Below, one piece after another: positions 29,876 through 41,179 of a stretch of 64,000 bases of DNA. The notes under the pieces were generated by a model. It searched no databases. It was not told where the DNA came from and was given only the letters and a program-made list of their open reading frames with translations. The stretch comes from Candidatus Nanopelagicales bacterium (GTDB lineage: Bacteria > Actinomycetota > Actinomycetes > S36-B12): positions 48,759-112,758 of the forward strand of contig JAURFD010000009.1 of assembly GCA_030827125.1 (NCBI GenBank), given 5' to 3'. The translations under genes were made by a program, and so were the position numbers. Position 1 is the first letter of the stretch, and the number at the start of each line of letters is the position of its first letter.

Positions 29876-32250
29876 CGTGGACGGTAGGCGACTCCCTCAC
29901 GCGCCACAGCGAGTCGCATCACGGCGGAGCCGCCCTGTCGTGGCGACTTATCCCGGGCGCCCTCCTCGCGTGGGTGTCGGTGTGGGTGATCCTGCTGAAC
30001 GCCGATCACCTGAGCCCGACCGCCGTTGGCGTCGCGTCCGGGGTCGCACTGATCGTCGCCGTTCTGCTCTGGCTCCTCGCCCGCCGCAGGGTGCGGGTGT
30101 ACGACTCCACTGCTGCCCTCCTGATCGTGGCCGCGGCGCTGGCGGCGACAACGGCCTACCTCGCCGATCTCACGACCGGGCCTGTCCACGACTATCTCGG
30201 TCGACGTGTCACGGCCGAGGTGTCGGTGGTGGGAGATCTGCGATGGCGCGACGGTGGCACACCCTGGCAACCCGAGCCGGTACTCGATGTGCGAGCCCAT
30301 CTCACGCGCCTCGAGGTTAACGGTGAGGTGTGGGATGTCGGCGCTCCGATCCTGCTGCGTTTGCCGCCCGATGCGACGCCACGGGTGGGGGCACTTCTCC
30401 GGGTGTCGGGCACGCTCGGTGACGGTGACGTGCTGCGCGGATACGCCGCGATCGTGGCACCCACGACGGTGACCGAGATTGAACCCCCCGGCATTCTGGG
30501 GACCATTGCCGGAGGCGTGCGTCAATCACTTACGGCGGCGCTCGAGGGTGGCGAACCACGTGCTTCGGCTCTCGTCGCCGGCTTGGCCGTCGGGGATGAA
30601 ACGCGACAGCCACCCGAACTCGCCGACCAGATGCGGGTCTCCGGGCTGTCACATCTGACTGCCGTCTCCGGGGGAAACACCGCGTTGGTCGTGGGCGCCG
30701 TGATTGCCGTAGCCACGCTCGCGGGAGCGGGAGTCGTGGCTCGGATCGTCAGTGCCGTCGTCGCACTCGGGCTTTTTGTCGTTGTTGTGGGACCTCAACC
30801 GAGTGTCTTGCGGGCCGCGGTGATGGGGTTCGTTGCGCTTCTGGCTCTGCTAGCCGGGGGGCGACGAGACGCCCTTGCGGGGCTGGCCTTCGCTGTCGTT
30901 GTCCTGCTCGTCCTGTCACCCGGACTGGCCGCATCCTGGGGATTCGCGCTGTCGGTGTGGGCCACAGCCGGGCTCGTCCTCCTCGCCGGTCCGCTCGCCG
31001 AGCGATTGCCCTGGCGGTCGACCCGGGCCCGGGCCGTCGTGGGAGCGTTGGCACTTACGTCGGCGGCGCAGATCACCACCGCTCCGCTTATCGCATCCTT
31101 CGGCAATGGGCTGAGCCTCGTCGCGATACCGGCCAACCTGTTGGCGGCCCCGGCGGTCGCCCCGGTCACGATCCTGGGCCTTGCCGCGTCGCTGGTCGGC
31201 CTGATCTGGCCCGCCGGTGCTCACGTGATTGCGATGCTGGCTGAACCGGCCGCCGCATGGATCGCCTGGGTCGCGCAGGTGAGTGCGCAGCTGCCGCTTG
31301 CCACGATGCCGTGGCCCGGTGGGTGGGTGGGGGCTCTCCTCGCGTTCGGGCTTTCGGCGGGAATCGCGTACGGGATTCGCCGACGTCGGGGCCGCCATGA
31401 ACGACGTCTTCAGGGGCGCATCGCCGCCATCGTGGCCCTGGGCGCCACCGCTGTCCTTATCTTCGGACTTCGGCTTCCCGAGCGCGCCGGTTGGCCGCCA
31501 CCGGACTGGATCATGGTGGCCTGCGATGTCGGCCAAGGCGATGCGGTGGTGCTTCGCGGGGAGTCGGGAACGGTTCTGGTCGATGCCGGCCCGGATCCAG
31601 ACCTCGTCGACCAGTGTCTGGACGACCTGTCAGTGGATCATCTGGACCTGCTGATCCTCACGCACCCGCATCGAGATCACATCGGTGGTGTCCCGGGAGT
31701 GCTCGCGGGTCGCACCATCGATACTGCGGTGATCTCACCCCTGCGCGAGCCCGCCGATGGCGCACGCGACGTGGATGAGTGGCTCATGGGGATCCCCGTG
31801 GAGGTGGCCACGGTGGGTCGCACCTACGAGGTCCGCGACGTGCGACTCACCACCCTGTGGCCCCAACGGATCATTCGCGGCCCCGAGTCAGCCCCCAACA
31901 ATGCCAGCGTGGTCATGCTCGCCGAAGTGAGGGGAGTGCGCATCCTCCTCTTCGGTGATGTCGAGACTGCTGCGCAGGTCGCGCTGCGAACGTCGTTCCA
32001 GGTGCGTGGGGTCGACGTCGTCAAAGTCCCGCACCACGGCTCCCGCCTACAGGATCCGGCAATGGCCGCCTGGACGGGGGCGCGACTCGCGATCATCTCC
32101 GTGGGTGCCGACAACGGATACGGCCACCCGGCACCGGAGACCCTGCAGCAGTGGGCGGCGACAGGCGCGCTGGTGGCACGCACTGACGAGGCGGGAGACG
32201 CGGCCGTCGTGGTCAGCCCGAGGCTCGGGCTGACCACCCGTCGACGCTAG
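29872..32250 (+). CDS. comEC: ComEC/Rec2 family competence protein
   Basis: Competence domain (SGLSHLTAVSGGNTALV), many TM helices, and a C-terminal metallo-beta-lactamase domain (LILTHPHRDHIGGVPGVL). Confidence 0.94.
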   Translation: MTWTVGDSLTRHSESHHGGAALSWRLIPGALLAWVSVWVILLNADHLSPTAVGVASGVALIVAVLLWLLARRRVRVYDSTAALLIVAAALAATTAYLADLTTGPVHDYLGRRVTAEVSVVGDLRWRDGGTPWQPEPVLDVRAHLTRLEVNGEVWDVGAPILLRLPPDATPRVGALLRVSGTLGDGDVLRGYAAIVAPTTVTEIEPPGILGTIAGGVRQSLTAALEGGEPRASALVAGLAVGDETRQPPELADQMRVSGLSHLTAVSGGNTALVVGAVIAVATLAGAGVVARIVSAVVALGLFVVVVGPQPSVLRAAVMGFVALLALLAGGRRDALAGLAFAVVVLLVLSPGLAASWGFALSVWATAGLVLLAGPLAERLPWRSTRARAVVGALALTSAAQITTAPLIASFGNGLSLVAIPANLLAAPAVAPVTILGLAASLVGLIWPAGAHVIAMLAEPAAAWIAWVAQVSAQLPLATMPWPGGWVGALLAFGLSAGIAYGIRRRRGRHERRLQGRIAAIVALGATAVLIFGLRLPERAGWPPPDWIMVACDVGQGDAVVLRGESGTVLVDAGPDPDLVDQCLDDLSVDHLDLLILTHPHRDHIGGVPGVLAGRTIDTAVISPLREPADGARDVDEWLMGIPVEVATVGRTYEVRDVRLTTLWPQRIIRGPESAPNNASVVMLAEVRGVRILLFGDVETAAQVALRTSFQVRGVDVVKVPHHGSRLQDPAMAAWTGARLAIISVGADNGYGHPAPETLQQWAATGALVARTDEAGDAAVVVSPRLGLTTRRR

Positions 32251-32253
32251 GTC

Positions 32254-32721
32254 CTAGCCCTGGGGGCGGAGGCTGGAGTGATGCGTGGCGATGAGCCAAC
32301 GTCCTCGGTTGTTCTTCTCCCACACAAAGGTGAAGCGCGCTGGGGCCTTCACAGCCTTGCCGTTGGCATCCGTGTAGTGGAATGTGTATAGACCCGAAGC
32401 CCACCGGGTGCCATGTACGCCACCGCTCGCGAACGACTGCGTGGTCACGCGTAGGTTCTCGTAGCAGTTGAGCGAGTCGAAATACCCCTCGATGTTGTCG
32501 CGCCCGACGACCTCGTCGGTGAAGGTGGCAAGAAGGACGCCGCGGCCCCGATACAGCGCCGCTTGGTTGGCGCCATCGCAGGTGCCCGCCGAGGCTGCCA
32601 GTGTTGAGGTCCAGGTGTTGTACAAGGAGCGTGACGAAATTGCGGCGTTGGCCGGGCTGGTGGCAAAGCCAAGCCCAGCGAGAGCGATAAGGGATGCGGT
32701 CAGCAGTCTGAGTGTGCGCAT
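32254..32721 (-). CDS. Secreted hypothetical protein with a SnoaL/DUF4440-like (NTF2-fold) domain
   Basis: Signal peptide MRTLRLLTASLIALAGLGFATSPANA, then VLLATFTDEVVGRDNIEGYF...RFTFVWEKNNRGRWLIATHHSS. Confidence 0.65.
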   Translation of the reverse strand: MRTLRLLTASLIALAGLGFATSPANAAISSRSLYNTWTSTLAASAGTCDGANQAALYRGRGVLLATFTDEVVGRDNIEGYFDSLNCYENLRVTTQSFASGGVHGTRWASGLYTFHYTDANGKAVKAPARFTFVWEKNNRGRWLIATHHSSLRPQG

Positions 32722-32802
32722 GAAGGGGGACCTTCCATCGGAGTCGTTTCACTCACACGCTAGGGATCGTGCAGTGTCCGATATCGGCTTTTGCGTCAAC
32801 GA

Positions 32803-33807
32803 CTACTCTGGATCGACGCGTGATGCGGTCCGCACGACGTACTCCTCAAGTTCATGGAGTTTTTGGTCGCTATCGAGGGCTTCACCGCGGCGCAGTCCAC
32901 CCTTCATGGCCACGTCGAGATCACTCAGCGTGACGGCCGCCCGCGCAAGGCGATCGGGTCGCCATCGCTTCGCCCTCGCCCGAATATTGCGCAGCATCCA
33001 GTCCTGACTGATCCCGGTCTCGGCTTTGACGTCGGCGTCGCTCATCGTGGACGGCAGTGATTGAACCTTGGCGATATTGCGCAAACCAGACGCGACGGCG
33101 GCCGTCACGGCCGGACCGACTCCGCCGCGGCCGATGGACTGGGCGGACCAGCGCAGATCCCGCAGTGCGTCGACGGGCCGGCGCTCCCAGACGGCATCGG
33201 ATATGCGGTAGCCCTGCATGTCGGCGACCCCGGCGAAATACAGGTGGACGTGTTCTTCGGTAATGGGTCCGCTTTCGACATCCGAGCACAGTTGGGCGAT
33301 CGCCCCGACAAGCAGGGGCAGGTCGTGACCAACGGCTTCTTGAAGGGCGCGCAGGGCCTCGGGTGTGGACTTGCGTCCGTGCCTCCGTACCTCACCGGCG
33401 AGGAACTCCGACGTTTCGCGGCCCTTCTTGATCGCCGGACAGGCGACGTCCTCCGCGCCGGCAGCGCGCAGCGCGGTCAGAAATTTCTTGCCTTTGACCC
33501 CACCCGGATGGAGTACAACGAGAGCCACACCCTCGGGAGGATCGGCCAGGGCCTGTTCAACCACGGCGAATATCGGGTCTTCGAACTTGTCGGCGTCGCG
33601 AAGGATGATGAGGGTCGGTTCACCGAAGAGGGTGGGGCTCAGCGCTTCCAGGAGGTCCGACTTCGCCTCGTCGTCACCGAGGGTGATCTCGCGGCGGTCC
33701 GGGTCACGGCCGAAAGTGTCCCGAGCGGCAGTTCGCGCCTGGGCAAGCGCACGGTCGACCAGGACCCGCTCGGAGCCCACGATGAGAGTGAGCGGGAGGC
33801 CGGCCAT
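32803..33807 (-). CDS. holA: DNA polymerase III subunit delta
   Basis: Start refined to MAGLPLTLIVGSERVLVDRAL. LLEALSPTLFGEPTLIILRDADKFEDPIFAVVEQAL, WMLRNIRARAKRW. Confidence 0.9.
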   Translation of the reverse strand: MAGLPLTLIVGSERVLVDRALAQARTAARDTFGRDPDRREITLGDDEAKSDLLEALSPTLFGEPTLIILRDADKFEDPIFAVVEQALADPPEGVALVVLHPGGVKGKKFLTALRAAGAEDVACPAIKKGRETSEFLAGEVRRHGRKSTPEALRALQEAVGHDLPLLVGAIAQLCSDVESGPITEEHVHLYFAGVADMQGYRISDAVWERRPVDALRDLRWSAQSIGRGGVGPAVTAAVASGLRNIAKVQSLPSTMSDADVKAETGISQDWMLRNIRARAKRWRPDRLARAAVTLSDLDVAMKGGLRRGEALDSDQKLHELEEYVVRTASRVDPE

Positions 33808-33865
33808 GGGGTCAGCATGCCACGCCGGCCCGTCATCTCGACCCGTCATCCCGACCCCGGAAAAG

Positions 33866-33902
33866 CCGTCAGGGCCCGATCCCATGGACCGAGCCCTGAC
33901 GG
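33866..33902 (-). terminator. Rho-independent terminator of rpsT
   Basis: 10-bp stem CCGTCAGGGC / GCCCTGACGG. On the minus strand it is followed by CTTTTCC. Confidence 0.65.
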
Positions 33903-33933
33903 GCAGAAAAATATTGGGTTCGAGCGACGTGCC

Positions 33934-34194
33934 TTAGAGCGCCGCGGCCTGCGCCGAGATAGCTGACTTGCGGTTGGCGGCCTGCTTCTTGTGAATCACG
34001 CCCTTGCTGGCGGCCTTGTCCAGCTGGCGGCACGCCTCCTGGGCGAACTCATTGGCCTTGGCGGCGTCGCCGGCTTCGGCGGCCTCACGGAATCGACGGA
34101 TGTGGGTCTTGAGCGAGGACTTCACGGCCTTGTTGCGCTGCCGCGCCTTCTCATTGGTGCGGTTGCGCTTGATCTGCGACTTGATGTTCGCCAC
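33934..34194 (-). CDS. rpsT: 30S ribosomal protein S20
   Basis: GTG start at 34194: [38 protein letters not shown]...[23 protein letters not shown]. Confidence 0.95.
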   Translation of the reverse strand: MANIKSQIKRNRTNEKARQRNKAVKSSLKTHIRRFREAAEAGDAAKANEFAQEACRQLDKAASKGVIHKKQAANRKSAISAQAAAL

Positions 34195-34342
34195 GGTCCA
34201 GCCCTTGCCTGTCGTCTCGTTGAGCCCGGTTGGGCGGCGCTGCCGCCCGTTTGGACTAGCCCGCCAGACGGCTGGGCCGAAGGGTAAGGGTACCCAATGG
34301 GGCCGGTTCACCCCAAATCCGGGTCACGTCCCCCTCTCAGCC

Positions 34343-34417
34343 CCACGTTTGTCACCTGAAACCGCGATTGCGTGGCCCCGACGTGGACGAATCCGCGGTT
34401 CTGGGTGACACACGTGG
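34343..34417. repeat. Long imperfect inverted repeat in the lepA leader
   Basis: CCACGTTTGTCACCTGAAACCGCGATT (34343-34369) pairs with AATCCGCGGTTCTGGGTGACACACGTGG (34390-34417). About 24 of 27 positions pair if G-U is allowed. Confidence 0.85.
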
Positions 34418-34441
34418 CCCGGGAACGCCCAGAAGGGATCG

Positions 34442-36304
<1,863 letters not shown>

Positions 36305-36322
36305 CGCGCTACCGCGACGTCG

Positions 36323-36820
36323 CTAGGGCAGCGGCTCGATTCGCATCGTCACCTGGGTCGAGTCCCCCATGTAGATCGCGAGGAAGTCGACCCTGTAACC
36401 GTTGCCGACGAGGCCGTACATGCCGTTTGCCCCGAGCGGGATATTGCCGTCCACAGCAAAGCCCTTGTTCATCAGATCCTTGGCGTAAGCCTCGACCGCG
36501 GCCATCTGATCACCGGGGGCGGTGAACGACCCGGTCCAGTTGGTGTCGCCCGCTGTGGAGCCGGCCATGATGACCTCGAAGCCGGCTGGCGGGGGCACCT
36601 CGCTCGGCCAGGAAGCAGGCAGGCCGCCGGTGCCGAACTCAATCGTGCCGTCGCTGCCCTCGACCTTGACGCCGCCGTCCTCGTCGAGTTGCACCGATGC
36701 GCTTCCACTCAGCGCATCGTTCATCGCGTCCTCGGCGCGATCGGTCGCACTGCCGCCACAGGCGGTGAGTGCGGCAAGGGAGAGAAGGGCGGCCGCGGAG
36801 GCCGCCAGGGCGCGACGCAT
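36323..36820 (-). CDS. Putative lipoprotein of unknown function
   Basis: Start refined to 36820: MRRALAASAAALLSLAALTACGG (lipobox LTAC). Confidence 0.7.
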   Translation of the reverse strand: MRRALAASAAALLSLAALTACGGSATDRAEDAMNDALSGSASVQLDEDGGVKVEGSDGTIEFGTGGLPASWPSEVPPPAGFEVIMAGSTAGDTNWTGSFTAPGDQMAAVEAYAKDLMNKGFAVDGNIPLGANGMYGLVGNGYRVDFLAIYMGDSTQVTMRIEPLP

Positions 36821-37176
36821 CACTTCACGAGTCGCAGGGTGAAGGGATAGCGGTACTCCTCGCCACTGTTGTTCTTCAGTCCAGCAATGATGCAGAAGAC
36901 GATGTTGAGAACCCACACGGCCAGAAGGATCAGCACCCCAATGAAGACGAGACTGAGCACGACTCCCACGACGTATCCGATAGCCACCGTGATCTGGAAG
37001 TTCAGTGCCTCGGTCGACTGGGACTTCACGAAGGCATTGCGTGGGCCGAAGATCAGCATGATGACCAGCGAACCGATGAAGCCGATCACGATGCCGGACA
37101 ATTGCGCAATCATCGCCCACATGCGTGCCTCAGAATCAGACAGTGGCTGCTGGGCGGGAGGATTCGGACTGGACAT
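36820..37176 (-). CDS. DUF4870 domain membrane protein
   Basis: MSSPNPPAQQPLSDSEARMWAMIAQLSGIVIGFIGSLVIMLIFGPRNAFVKSQSTEALNFQITVAIGY. Confidence 0.8.
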   Translation of the reverse strand: MSSPNPPAQQPLSDSEARMWAMIAQLSGIVIGFIGSLVIMLIFGPRNAFVKSQSTEALNFQITVAIGYVVGVVLSLVFIGVLILLAVWVLNIVFCIIAGLKNNSGEEYRYPFTLRLVK

Positions 37177-37258
37177 GGGAACCCCTTCCGTTGGTTCACT
37201 CCCTACTGTACGCCGCACCCGGCGCCAGATGTCGCGATGAGCGCGAGACAATTCGACC

Positions 37259-38413
37259 ATGTCAACAGGCGTAGAGCGCGATGCCTGGGGCTTCTATCTG
37301 CACGTTCCGTTTTGTGCCACCCGGTGTGGCTACTGCGACTTCAACACCTACACGGCCGCGGAGTTAGGTCCGGGGGCGGATCGGGCGACCTACGCCGACA
37401 CGCTCATCGCGGAGATCACGCTCGCTCGTGAGTCCCTGCCCCAGGCGCCGCCGATCGATACTGTCTTCTTCGGCGGTGGCACTCCGACGCTCATTGGGGC
37501 GGACGACCTGGTGCGCGTGCTCGCTTCTCTTCGGGCGACCTTTGGGCTCTCTCCCGATGCTGAGGTGACCACCGAGGCCAATCCGGACTCGGTGAACGCG
37601 TCCGCGCTCGAGACACTGCGGGAGGGCGGCTTCACTCGGATGTCGTTCGGCGTTCAGAGCCTGGTTCCGCAGGTGCTGGCGGTCCTGGAGCGGACCCACA
37701 CCCCGGGCAGATCCTTGGCGGCCATCGTCGAAGCCCGGGCCGCGGGGTTTGAGCACGTCAGCGCCGACCTCATCTATGCCACACCGGGGGAGACCGACGA
37801 GGACCTGCGGACCTCCGTGGCCCAGGTGTTGGACGCCGGTGTGGATCACATCTCGGCGTACTCACTGATCGTCGAGGACGGCACGCGACTTGCCGCGCGC
37901 GTTCGTCGCGGCGAGATCCCCGCCCCCGATGACGATGTGGCGGCGGAACGCTACGTGCTCATTGATGAGATGGCCAGTGCCGCGGGCCTCCCGTGGTACG
38001 AGGTCTCCAACTGGGCGGTGCCGGGGTCGGAATGCCGCCACAACCTCGGCTACTGGCGTGGCAGCGCGTGGTGGGGTGCCGGTCCTGGAGCGCACGGATT
38101 CGTTCAGGGACGCCGCTGGTGGAATCACAAACATCCGGCGACCTACGCGGCGGCGGTTGGGCGAGGTGAGCTGCCGGTTGCCGGTGACGAAGTTCTCACC
38201 GCTCATGAGATAACTGTCGAGAGCATCATGCTCGGCACCCGGTTGCGCGAAGGCCTCCCGCTCGCGAAGGTCGAGGGACCAGCGCTGGACGAACTAGCAG
38301 CCGATGGGCTCGTAGAGACACGAGATGCGGCGGTGGTCCTCACCGATCGTGGACGACTGCTCGCCGATGCCGTCGTACGACGGCTGTTGGATGATCCACC
38401 TTCTGCGCAGTGA
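37259..38413 (+). CDS. hemW: Radical SAM coproporphyrinogen III oxidase-like / heme chaperone HemW
   Basis: FYLHVPFCATRCGYCDFNTYT, DTVFFGGGTPTLI, RMSFGVQSL, VSNWAVPGSECRHNLGYW. Confidence 0.93.
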   Translation: MSTGVERDAWGFYLHVPFCATRCGYCDFNTYTAAELGPGADRATYADTLIAEITLARESLPQAPPIDTVFFGGGTPTLIGADDLVRVLASLRATFGLSPDAEVTTEANPDSVNASALETLREGGFTRMSFGVQSLVPQVLAVLERTHTPGRSLAAIVEARAAGFEHVSADLIYATPGETDEDLRTSVAQVLDAGVDHISAYSLIVEDGTRLAARVRRGEIPAPDDDVAAERYVLIDEMASAAGLPWYEVSNWAVPGSECRHNLGYWRGSAWWGAGPGAHGFVQGRRWWNHKHPATYAAAVGRGELPVAGDEVLTAHEITVESIMLGTRLREGLPLAKVEGPALDELAADGLVETRDAAVVLTDRGRLLADAVVRRLLDDPPSAQ

Positions 38414-38470
38414 CCGCGGGCAATTCGTCCACAAGGCCGCGGAAACTGCGAAGACGGTGAAGTCGTGGCC

Positions 38471-38923
38471 CTATGGGCGGAGGGGGCGTCCCTCGGCATC
38501 GGTCGTGATCGTCGAGCCGCTGATGATCAAGATCCCCTCGATTAGGCCCCAGATGCTGCCGAGCCCGCAGGTGGCGATTGTCACGAGAATCTGCAGGACG
38601 CCGATGGTGGTGTAGCCCAGATAGAAGCGGTGGACGCCGAAGCCGCCGAGGAAGATGCCCAGCAGACCCGCGGTGAGCCGAGACTTCGCGTAGGGGTCGT
38701 ACGGCGGATACGCCGGGTAGCCCGGATACGCCGGGTAGCCCGGCTGCGCGTAGTAGTTCGGTGGGTACCCGGGTGGCGGGGGCTGGGGAGGATACGCCGG
38801 CGGCGGAGCCTGAGGGGGATACGCCGGTGGTGGGGCTTGCGGGGGCTGATCGGCGCCGGTTGGTGCCTGCGGTGCCTGACCCGCGGGGTCGGGATCGTGG
38901 TGCTCGGGGGTGGGATTGGTCAC
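38471..38923 (-). CDS. TM2 domain-containing protein with a Pro-rich N-terminus
   Basis: PPAYPPQAPPPAYPPQ repeats, then KSRLTAGLLGIFLGGFGVHRFYLGYTTIGVLQILVTIATCGLGSIWGLIEGILI (TM2). Confidence 0.88.
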   Translation of the reverse strand: MTNPTPEHHDPDPAGQAPQAPTGADQPPQAPPPAYPPQAPPPAYPPQPPPPGYPPNYYAQPGYPAYPGYPAYPPYDPYAKSRLTAGLLGIFLGGFGVHRFYLGYTTIGVLQILVTIATCGLGSIWGLIEGILIISGSTITTDAEGRPLRP

Positions 38924-38967
38924 GGGACCTCCTCGTCGACAGGACCCATGATGCCGGACGACGTAGA

Positions 38968-38994
38968 CTGGCACTCCAAGTTGCCGAGTGCCAG
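38968..38994. promoter_or_regulatory. CIRCE element (HrcA operator) upstream of hrcA-dnaJ
   Basis: CTGGCACTC-CAAGTTGCC-GAGTGCCAG: perfect 9-bp inverted repeat with 9-nt spacer, matching the CIRCE core GCACTC-N9-GAGTGC. Confidence 0.93.
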
Positions 38995-39032
38995 GGCAGA
39001 TTCCCAGGCCGATATCGCTCCCGGGAGGTGCG

Positions 39033-40046
39033 ATGCTCGAGGAACGTCGCCTCGCGGTGCTCCGCGCCATCGTGGAGGATTACGTCGCCACCCGCGAACC
39101 GGTCGGGAGCAAGGCGTTGGTCGAACGCCATGGACTCGGGGTGTCCAGCGCGACCATCCGCAACGACATGGCGGCTCTCGAAGACGAGGGCTACATCGCC
39201 CAACCGCACACCAGTGCCGGACGCATCCCTACCGATCTGGGTTACCGCGCTTTCGTTGACCGCCTAGCGGGGGTCAAGCCGATGTCCGCCGCCGAGCGTC
39301 GCGCGATTGCCAACTTCCTCGCCGGTGCCGTCGACCTCGACGACGTGGTGGCGCGCAGCGTTCGACTTCTTGCGCAGATCACCCGGCAGGTGGCGCTGGT
39401 GCAGTACCCCTCGCTTGTCCAGTCGACCGTCCGACATCTAGAGATCGTGCGGATCAGCGACACGCGGTTGCTGTTGGTTCTCATCGCCGATACCGGTCGT
39501 GTTGAACAGCGTGCGGTCGACCTGCCCGCACCCCTGGACGAAGAAGCGCTCGGTCGCCTACGTCAGCGGGTCACCGAAGCGGTGACCGGCCAACGGTGCG
39601 AGGACTTTGCGGTGCTGCTTGGGGATCTCGCCGACTCCTTTCCGCGCGATGAGCGCGGCGCGGTCGCCGTCGTGGTGAGCACCCTCATGGAGACGACTCT
39701 GGACACGGTGGAGCAGCGAATCATGCTCGGGGGCACCGCCAATCTCGCGCGCAACCGTGACGCCTTCACCGTCAGCATCGAACCGGTCCTTGAGGCGCTC
39801 GAGGAGCAGGTGGTCCTGCTGCGCTTGCTCGGTGAAGTGTCCGGGGAGGTGAGCGTCCGCATTGGTCACGAAAACCCGGTGGAGGACCTCCAGGCCACGA
39901 GTGTGGTGGCAACGGGATACGGTCGTGGTGAGTCGGTCGTTGCGGGGGTCGGCATTGTGGGGCCCACGCACATGGACTACCCGGGCACCATGTCCTCCGT
40001 CCACGCCGTCGCGCAATACCTCAGCCGAATCCTCGACGAGAACTGA
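39033..40046 (+). CDS. hrcA: Heat-inducible transcriptional repressor HrcA
   Basis: [72 protein letters not shown]. Confidence 0.97.
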   Translation: MLEERRLAVLRAIVEDYVATREPVGSKALVERHGLGVSSATIRNDMAALEDEGYIAQPHTSAGRIPTDLGYRAFVDRLAGVKPMSAAERRAIANFLAGAVDLDDVVARSVRLLAQITRQVALVQYPSLVQSTVRHLEIVRISDTRLLLVLIADTGRVEQRAVDLPAPLDEEALGRLRQRVTEAVTGQRCEDFAVLLGDLADSFPRDERGAVAVVVSTLMETTLDTVEQRIMLGGTANLARNRDAFTVSIEPVLEALEEQVVLLRLLGEVSGEVSVRIGHENPVEDLQATSVVATGYGRGESVVAGVGIVGPTHMDYPGTMSSVHAVAQYLSRILDEN

Positions 40047-41179
40047 TGCCTGTGGCCACCGACTACTACGCCCTGCTCGGCGTCGCCCGCGACTCCGGCC
40101 CGGACGAGATTAAGCGCGCCTACCGCAAGCTGGCTCGTGAACTCCACCCGGACGTCAACCCCGACCCCGCCGCGGTGGATCGCTTCAAGGAAGTGACCGC
40201 GGCATACGAGGTGTTGAGCGACCCCGAGAAGCGGCAGATGTACGACCTCGGCGGTGACCCTTTCCATGCGGGCGGCGGGGGCTTTGGGGCGAGTTTCGAC
40301 TTCGGCGACATCATGGACGCCTTCTTCGGTGGCGGTCAGCCACGTGGACCGCGACCACGCGTACGCCGAGGTCAAGACGCCCTCATCCGGCTGCAGGTCG
40401 ACCTCGCCGAGACGATCTTCGGTGCCGAACGCGAGATCCAGGTCGACACGGCCGTGGTGTGTACGTCGTGCGAGGGTGCCGGCACCGCGCCTGGGACACA
40501 TCCGGCCACCTGCCCGATGTGCAAGGGCCGCGGCGAAATCCAAAACGTCCAGCGATCGTTCCTCGGTCAAGTCATGACCTCTCGGCCGTGTCCGCAGTGC
40601 CAAGGGTTCGGCACGACGATCCCGACTCCGTGTGTCGAGTGCTCCGGGGAGGGCCGCGTCCGTACGCGGACGACGCTTACCGTGAGTATCCCCCCGGGTG
40701 TCGACACCGGAACCCGGATCCAACTTGCCGGACGCGGTGAGGTGGGGCCCGGCGGGGGTGACCCGGGAGACCTGTTCGTCGAGATCGTGCAGATCGCGCA
40801 CCCTGTGTTCGAGCGTCGGGGCGATGACCTGCACTGCGTCGTTGAGGTACCCATGGCCTCGGCGGCTCTGGGCACGTCGATGATCCTGGAAACGCTCGAT
40901 GGGGACGAGTCGGTGCAGATCGCTGCCGGCACGCAGCCGCAAGCGGTGATCACCCTGCGGGGTCGAGGCGTTCCGCGTCTGCGCGGTTCCGGCCGTGGCG
41001 ACATTCACATTCACCTCGATGTGCGCACTCCTACGCGGCTCACGGCCCGGCAGGAAGAACTGCTTCGTGACCTGGCCTCTGAACGCGGCGAGGAAGGTGC
41101 TCGCTTGCGCACTCAGGAGCAGTCGGAGGAGTCGGGCGGCTTCTTCTCCCGGCTCCGGGGTGCGTTCAGCGGTCGCTGA
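40046..41179 (+). CDS. dnaJ: Chaperone protein DnaJ (DnaJ2 type)
   Basis: J domain (DYYALLGVARDSGPDEIKRAYRKLARELHPDVN) and four CxxCxGxG-type zinc repeats. Confidence 0.96.
   Translation: MPVATDYYALLGVARDSGPDEIKRAYRKLARELHPDVNPDPAAVDRFKEVTAAYEVLSDPEKRQMYDLGGDPFHAGGGGFGASFDFGDIMDAFFGGGQPRGPRPRVRRGQDALIRLQVDLAETIFGAEREIQVDTAVVCTSCEGAGTAPGTHPATCPMCKGRGEIQNVQRSFLGQVMTSRPCPQCQGFGTTIPTPCVECSGEGRVRTRTTLTVSIPPGVDTGTRIQLAGRGEVGPGGGDPGDLFVEIVQIAHPVFERRGDDLHCVVEVPMASAALGTSMILETLDGDESVQIAAGTQPQAVITLRGRGVPRLRGSGRGDIHIHLDVRTPTRLTARQEELLRDLASERGEEGARLRTQEQSEESGGFFSRLRGAFSGR

Noticed and set aside
29294-32250. comEA-comEC as evidence for natural competence
   Set aside because: comEA/comEC are widespread in actinobacteria without demonstrated transformation, and no type IV pilus or dprA genes are in this window.
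38700-38880. Repetitive sequence that could look like a short tandem/CRISPR-like array
   Set aside because: Explained by the in-frame PPAYPPQAP / GYPAYPGYP low-complexity region of the TM2 protein. No spacer structure and no cas genes.
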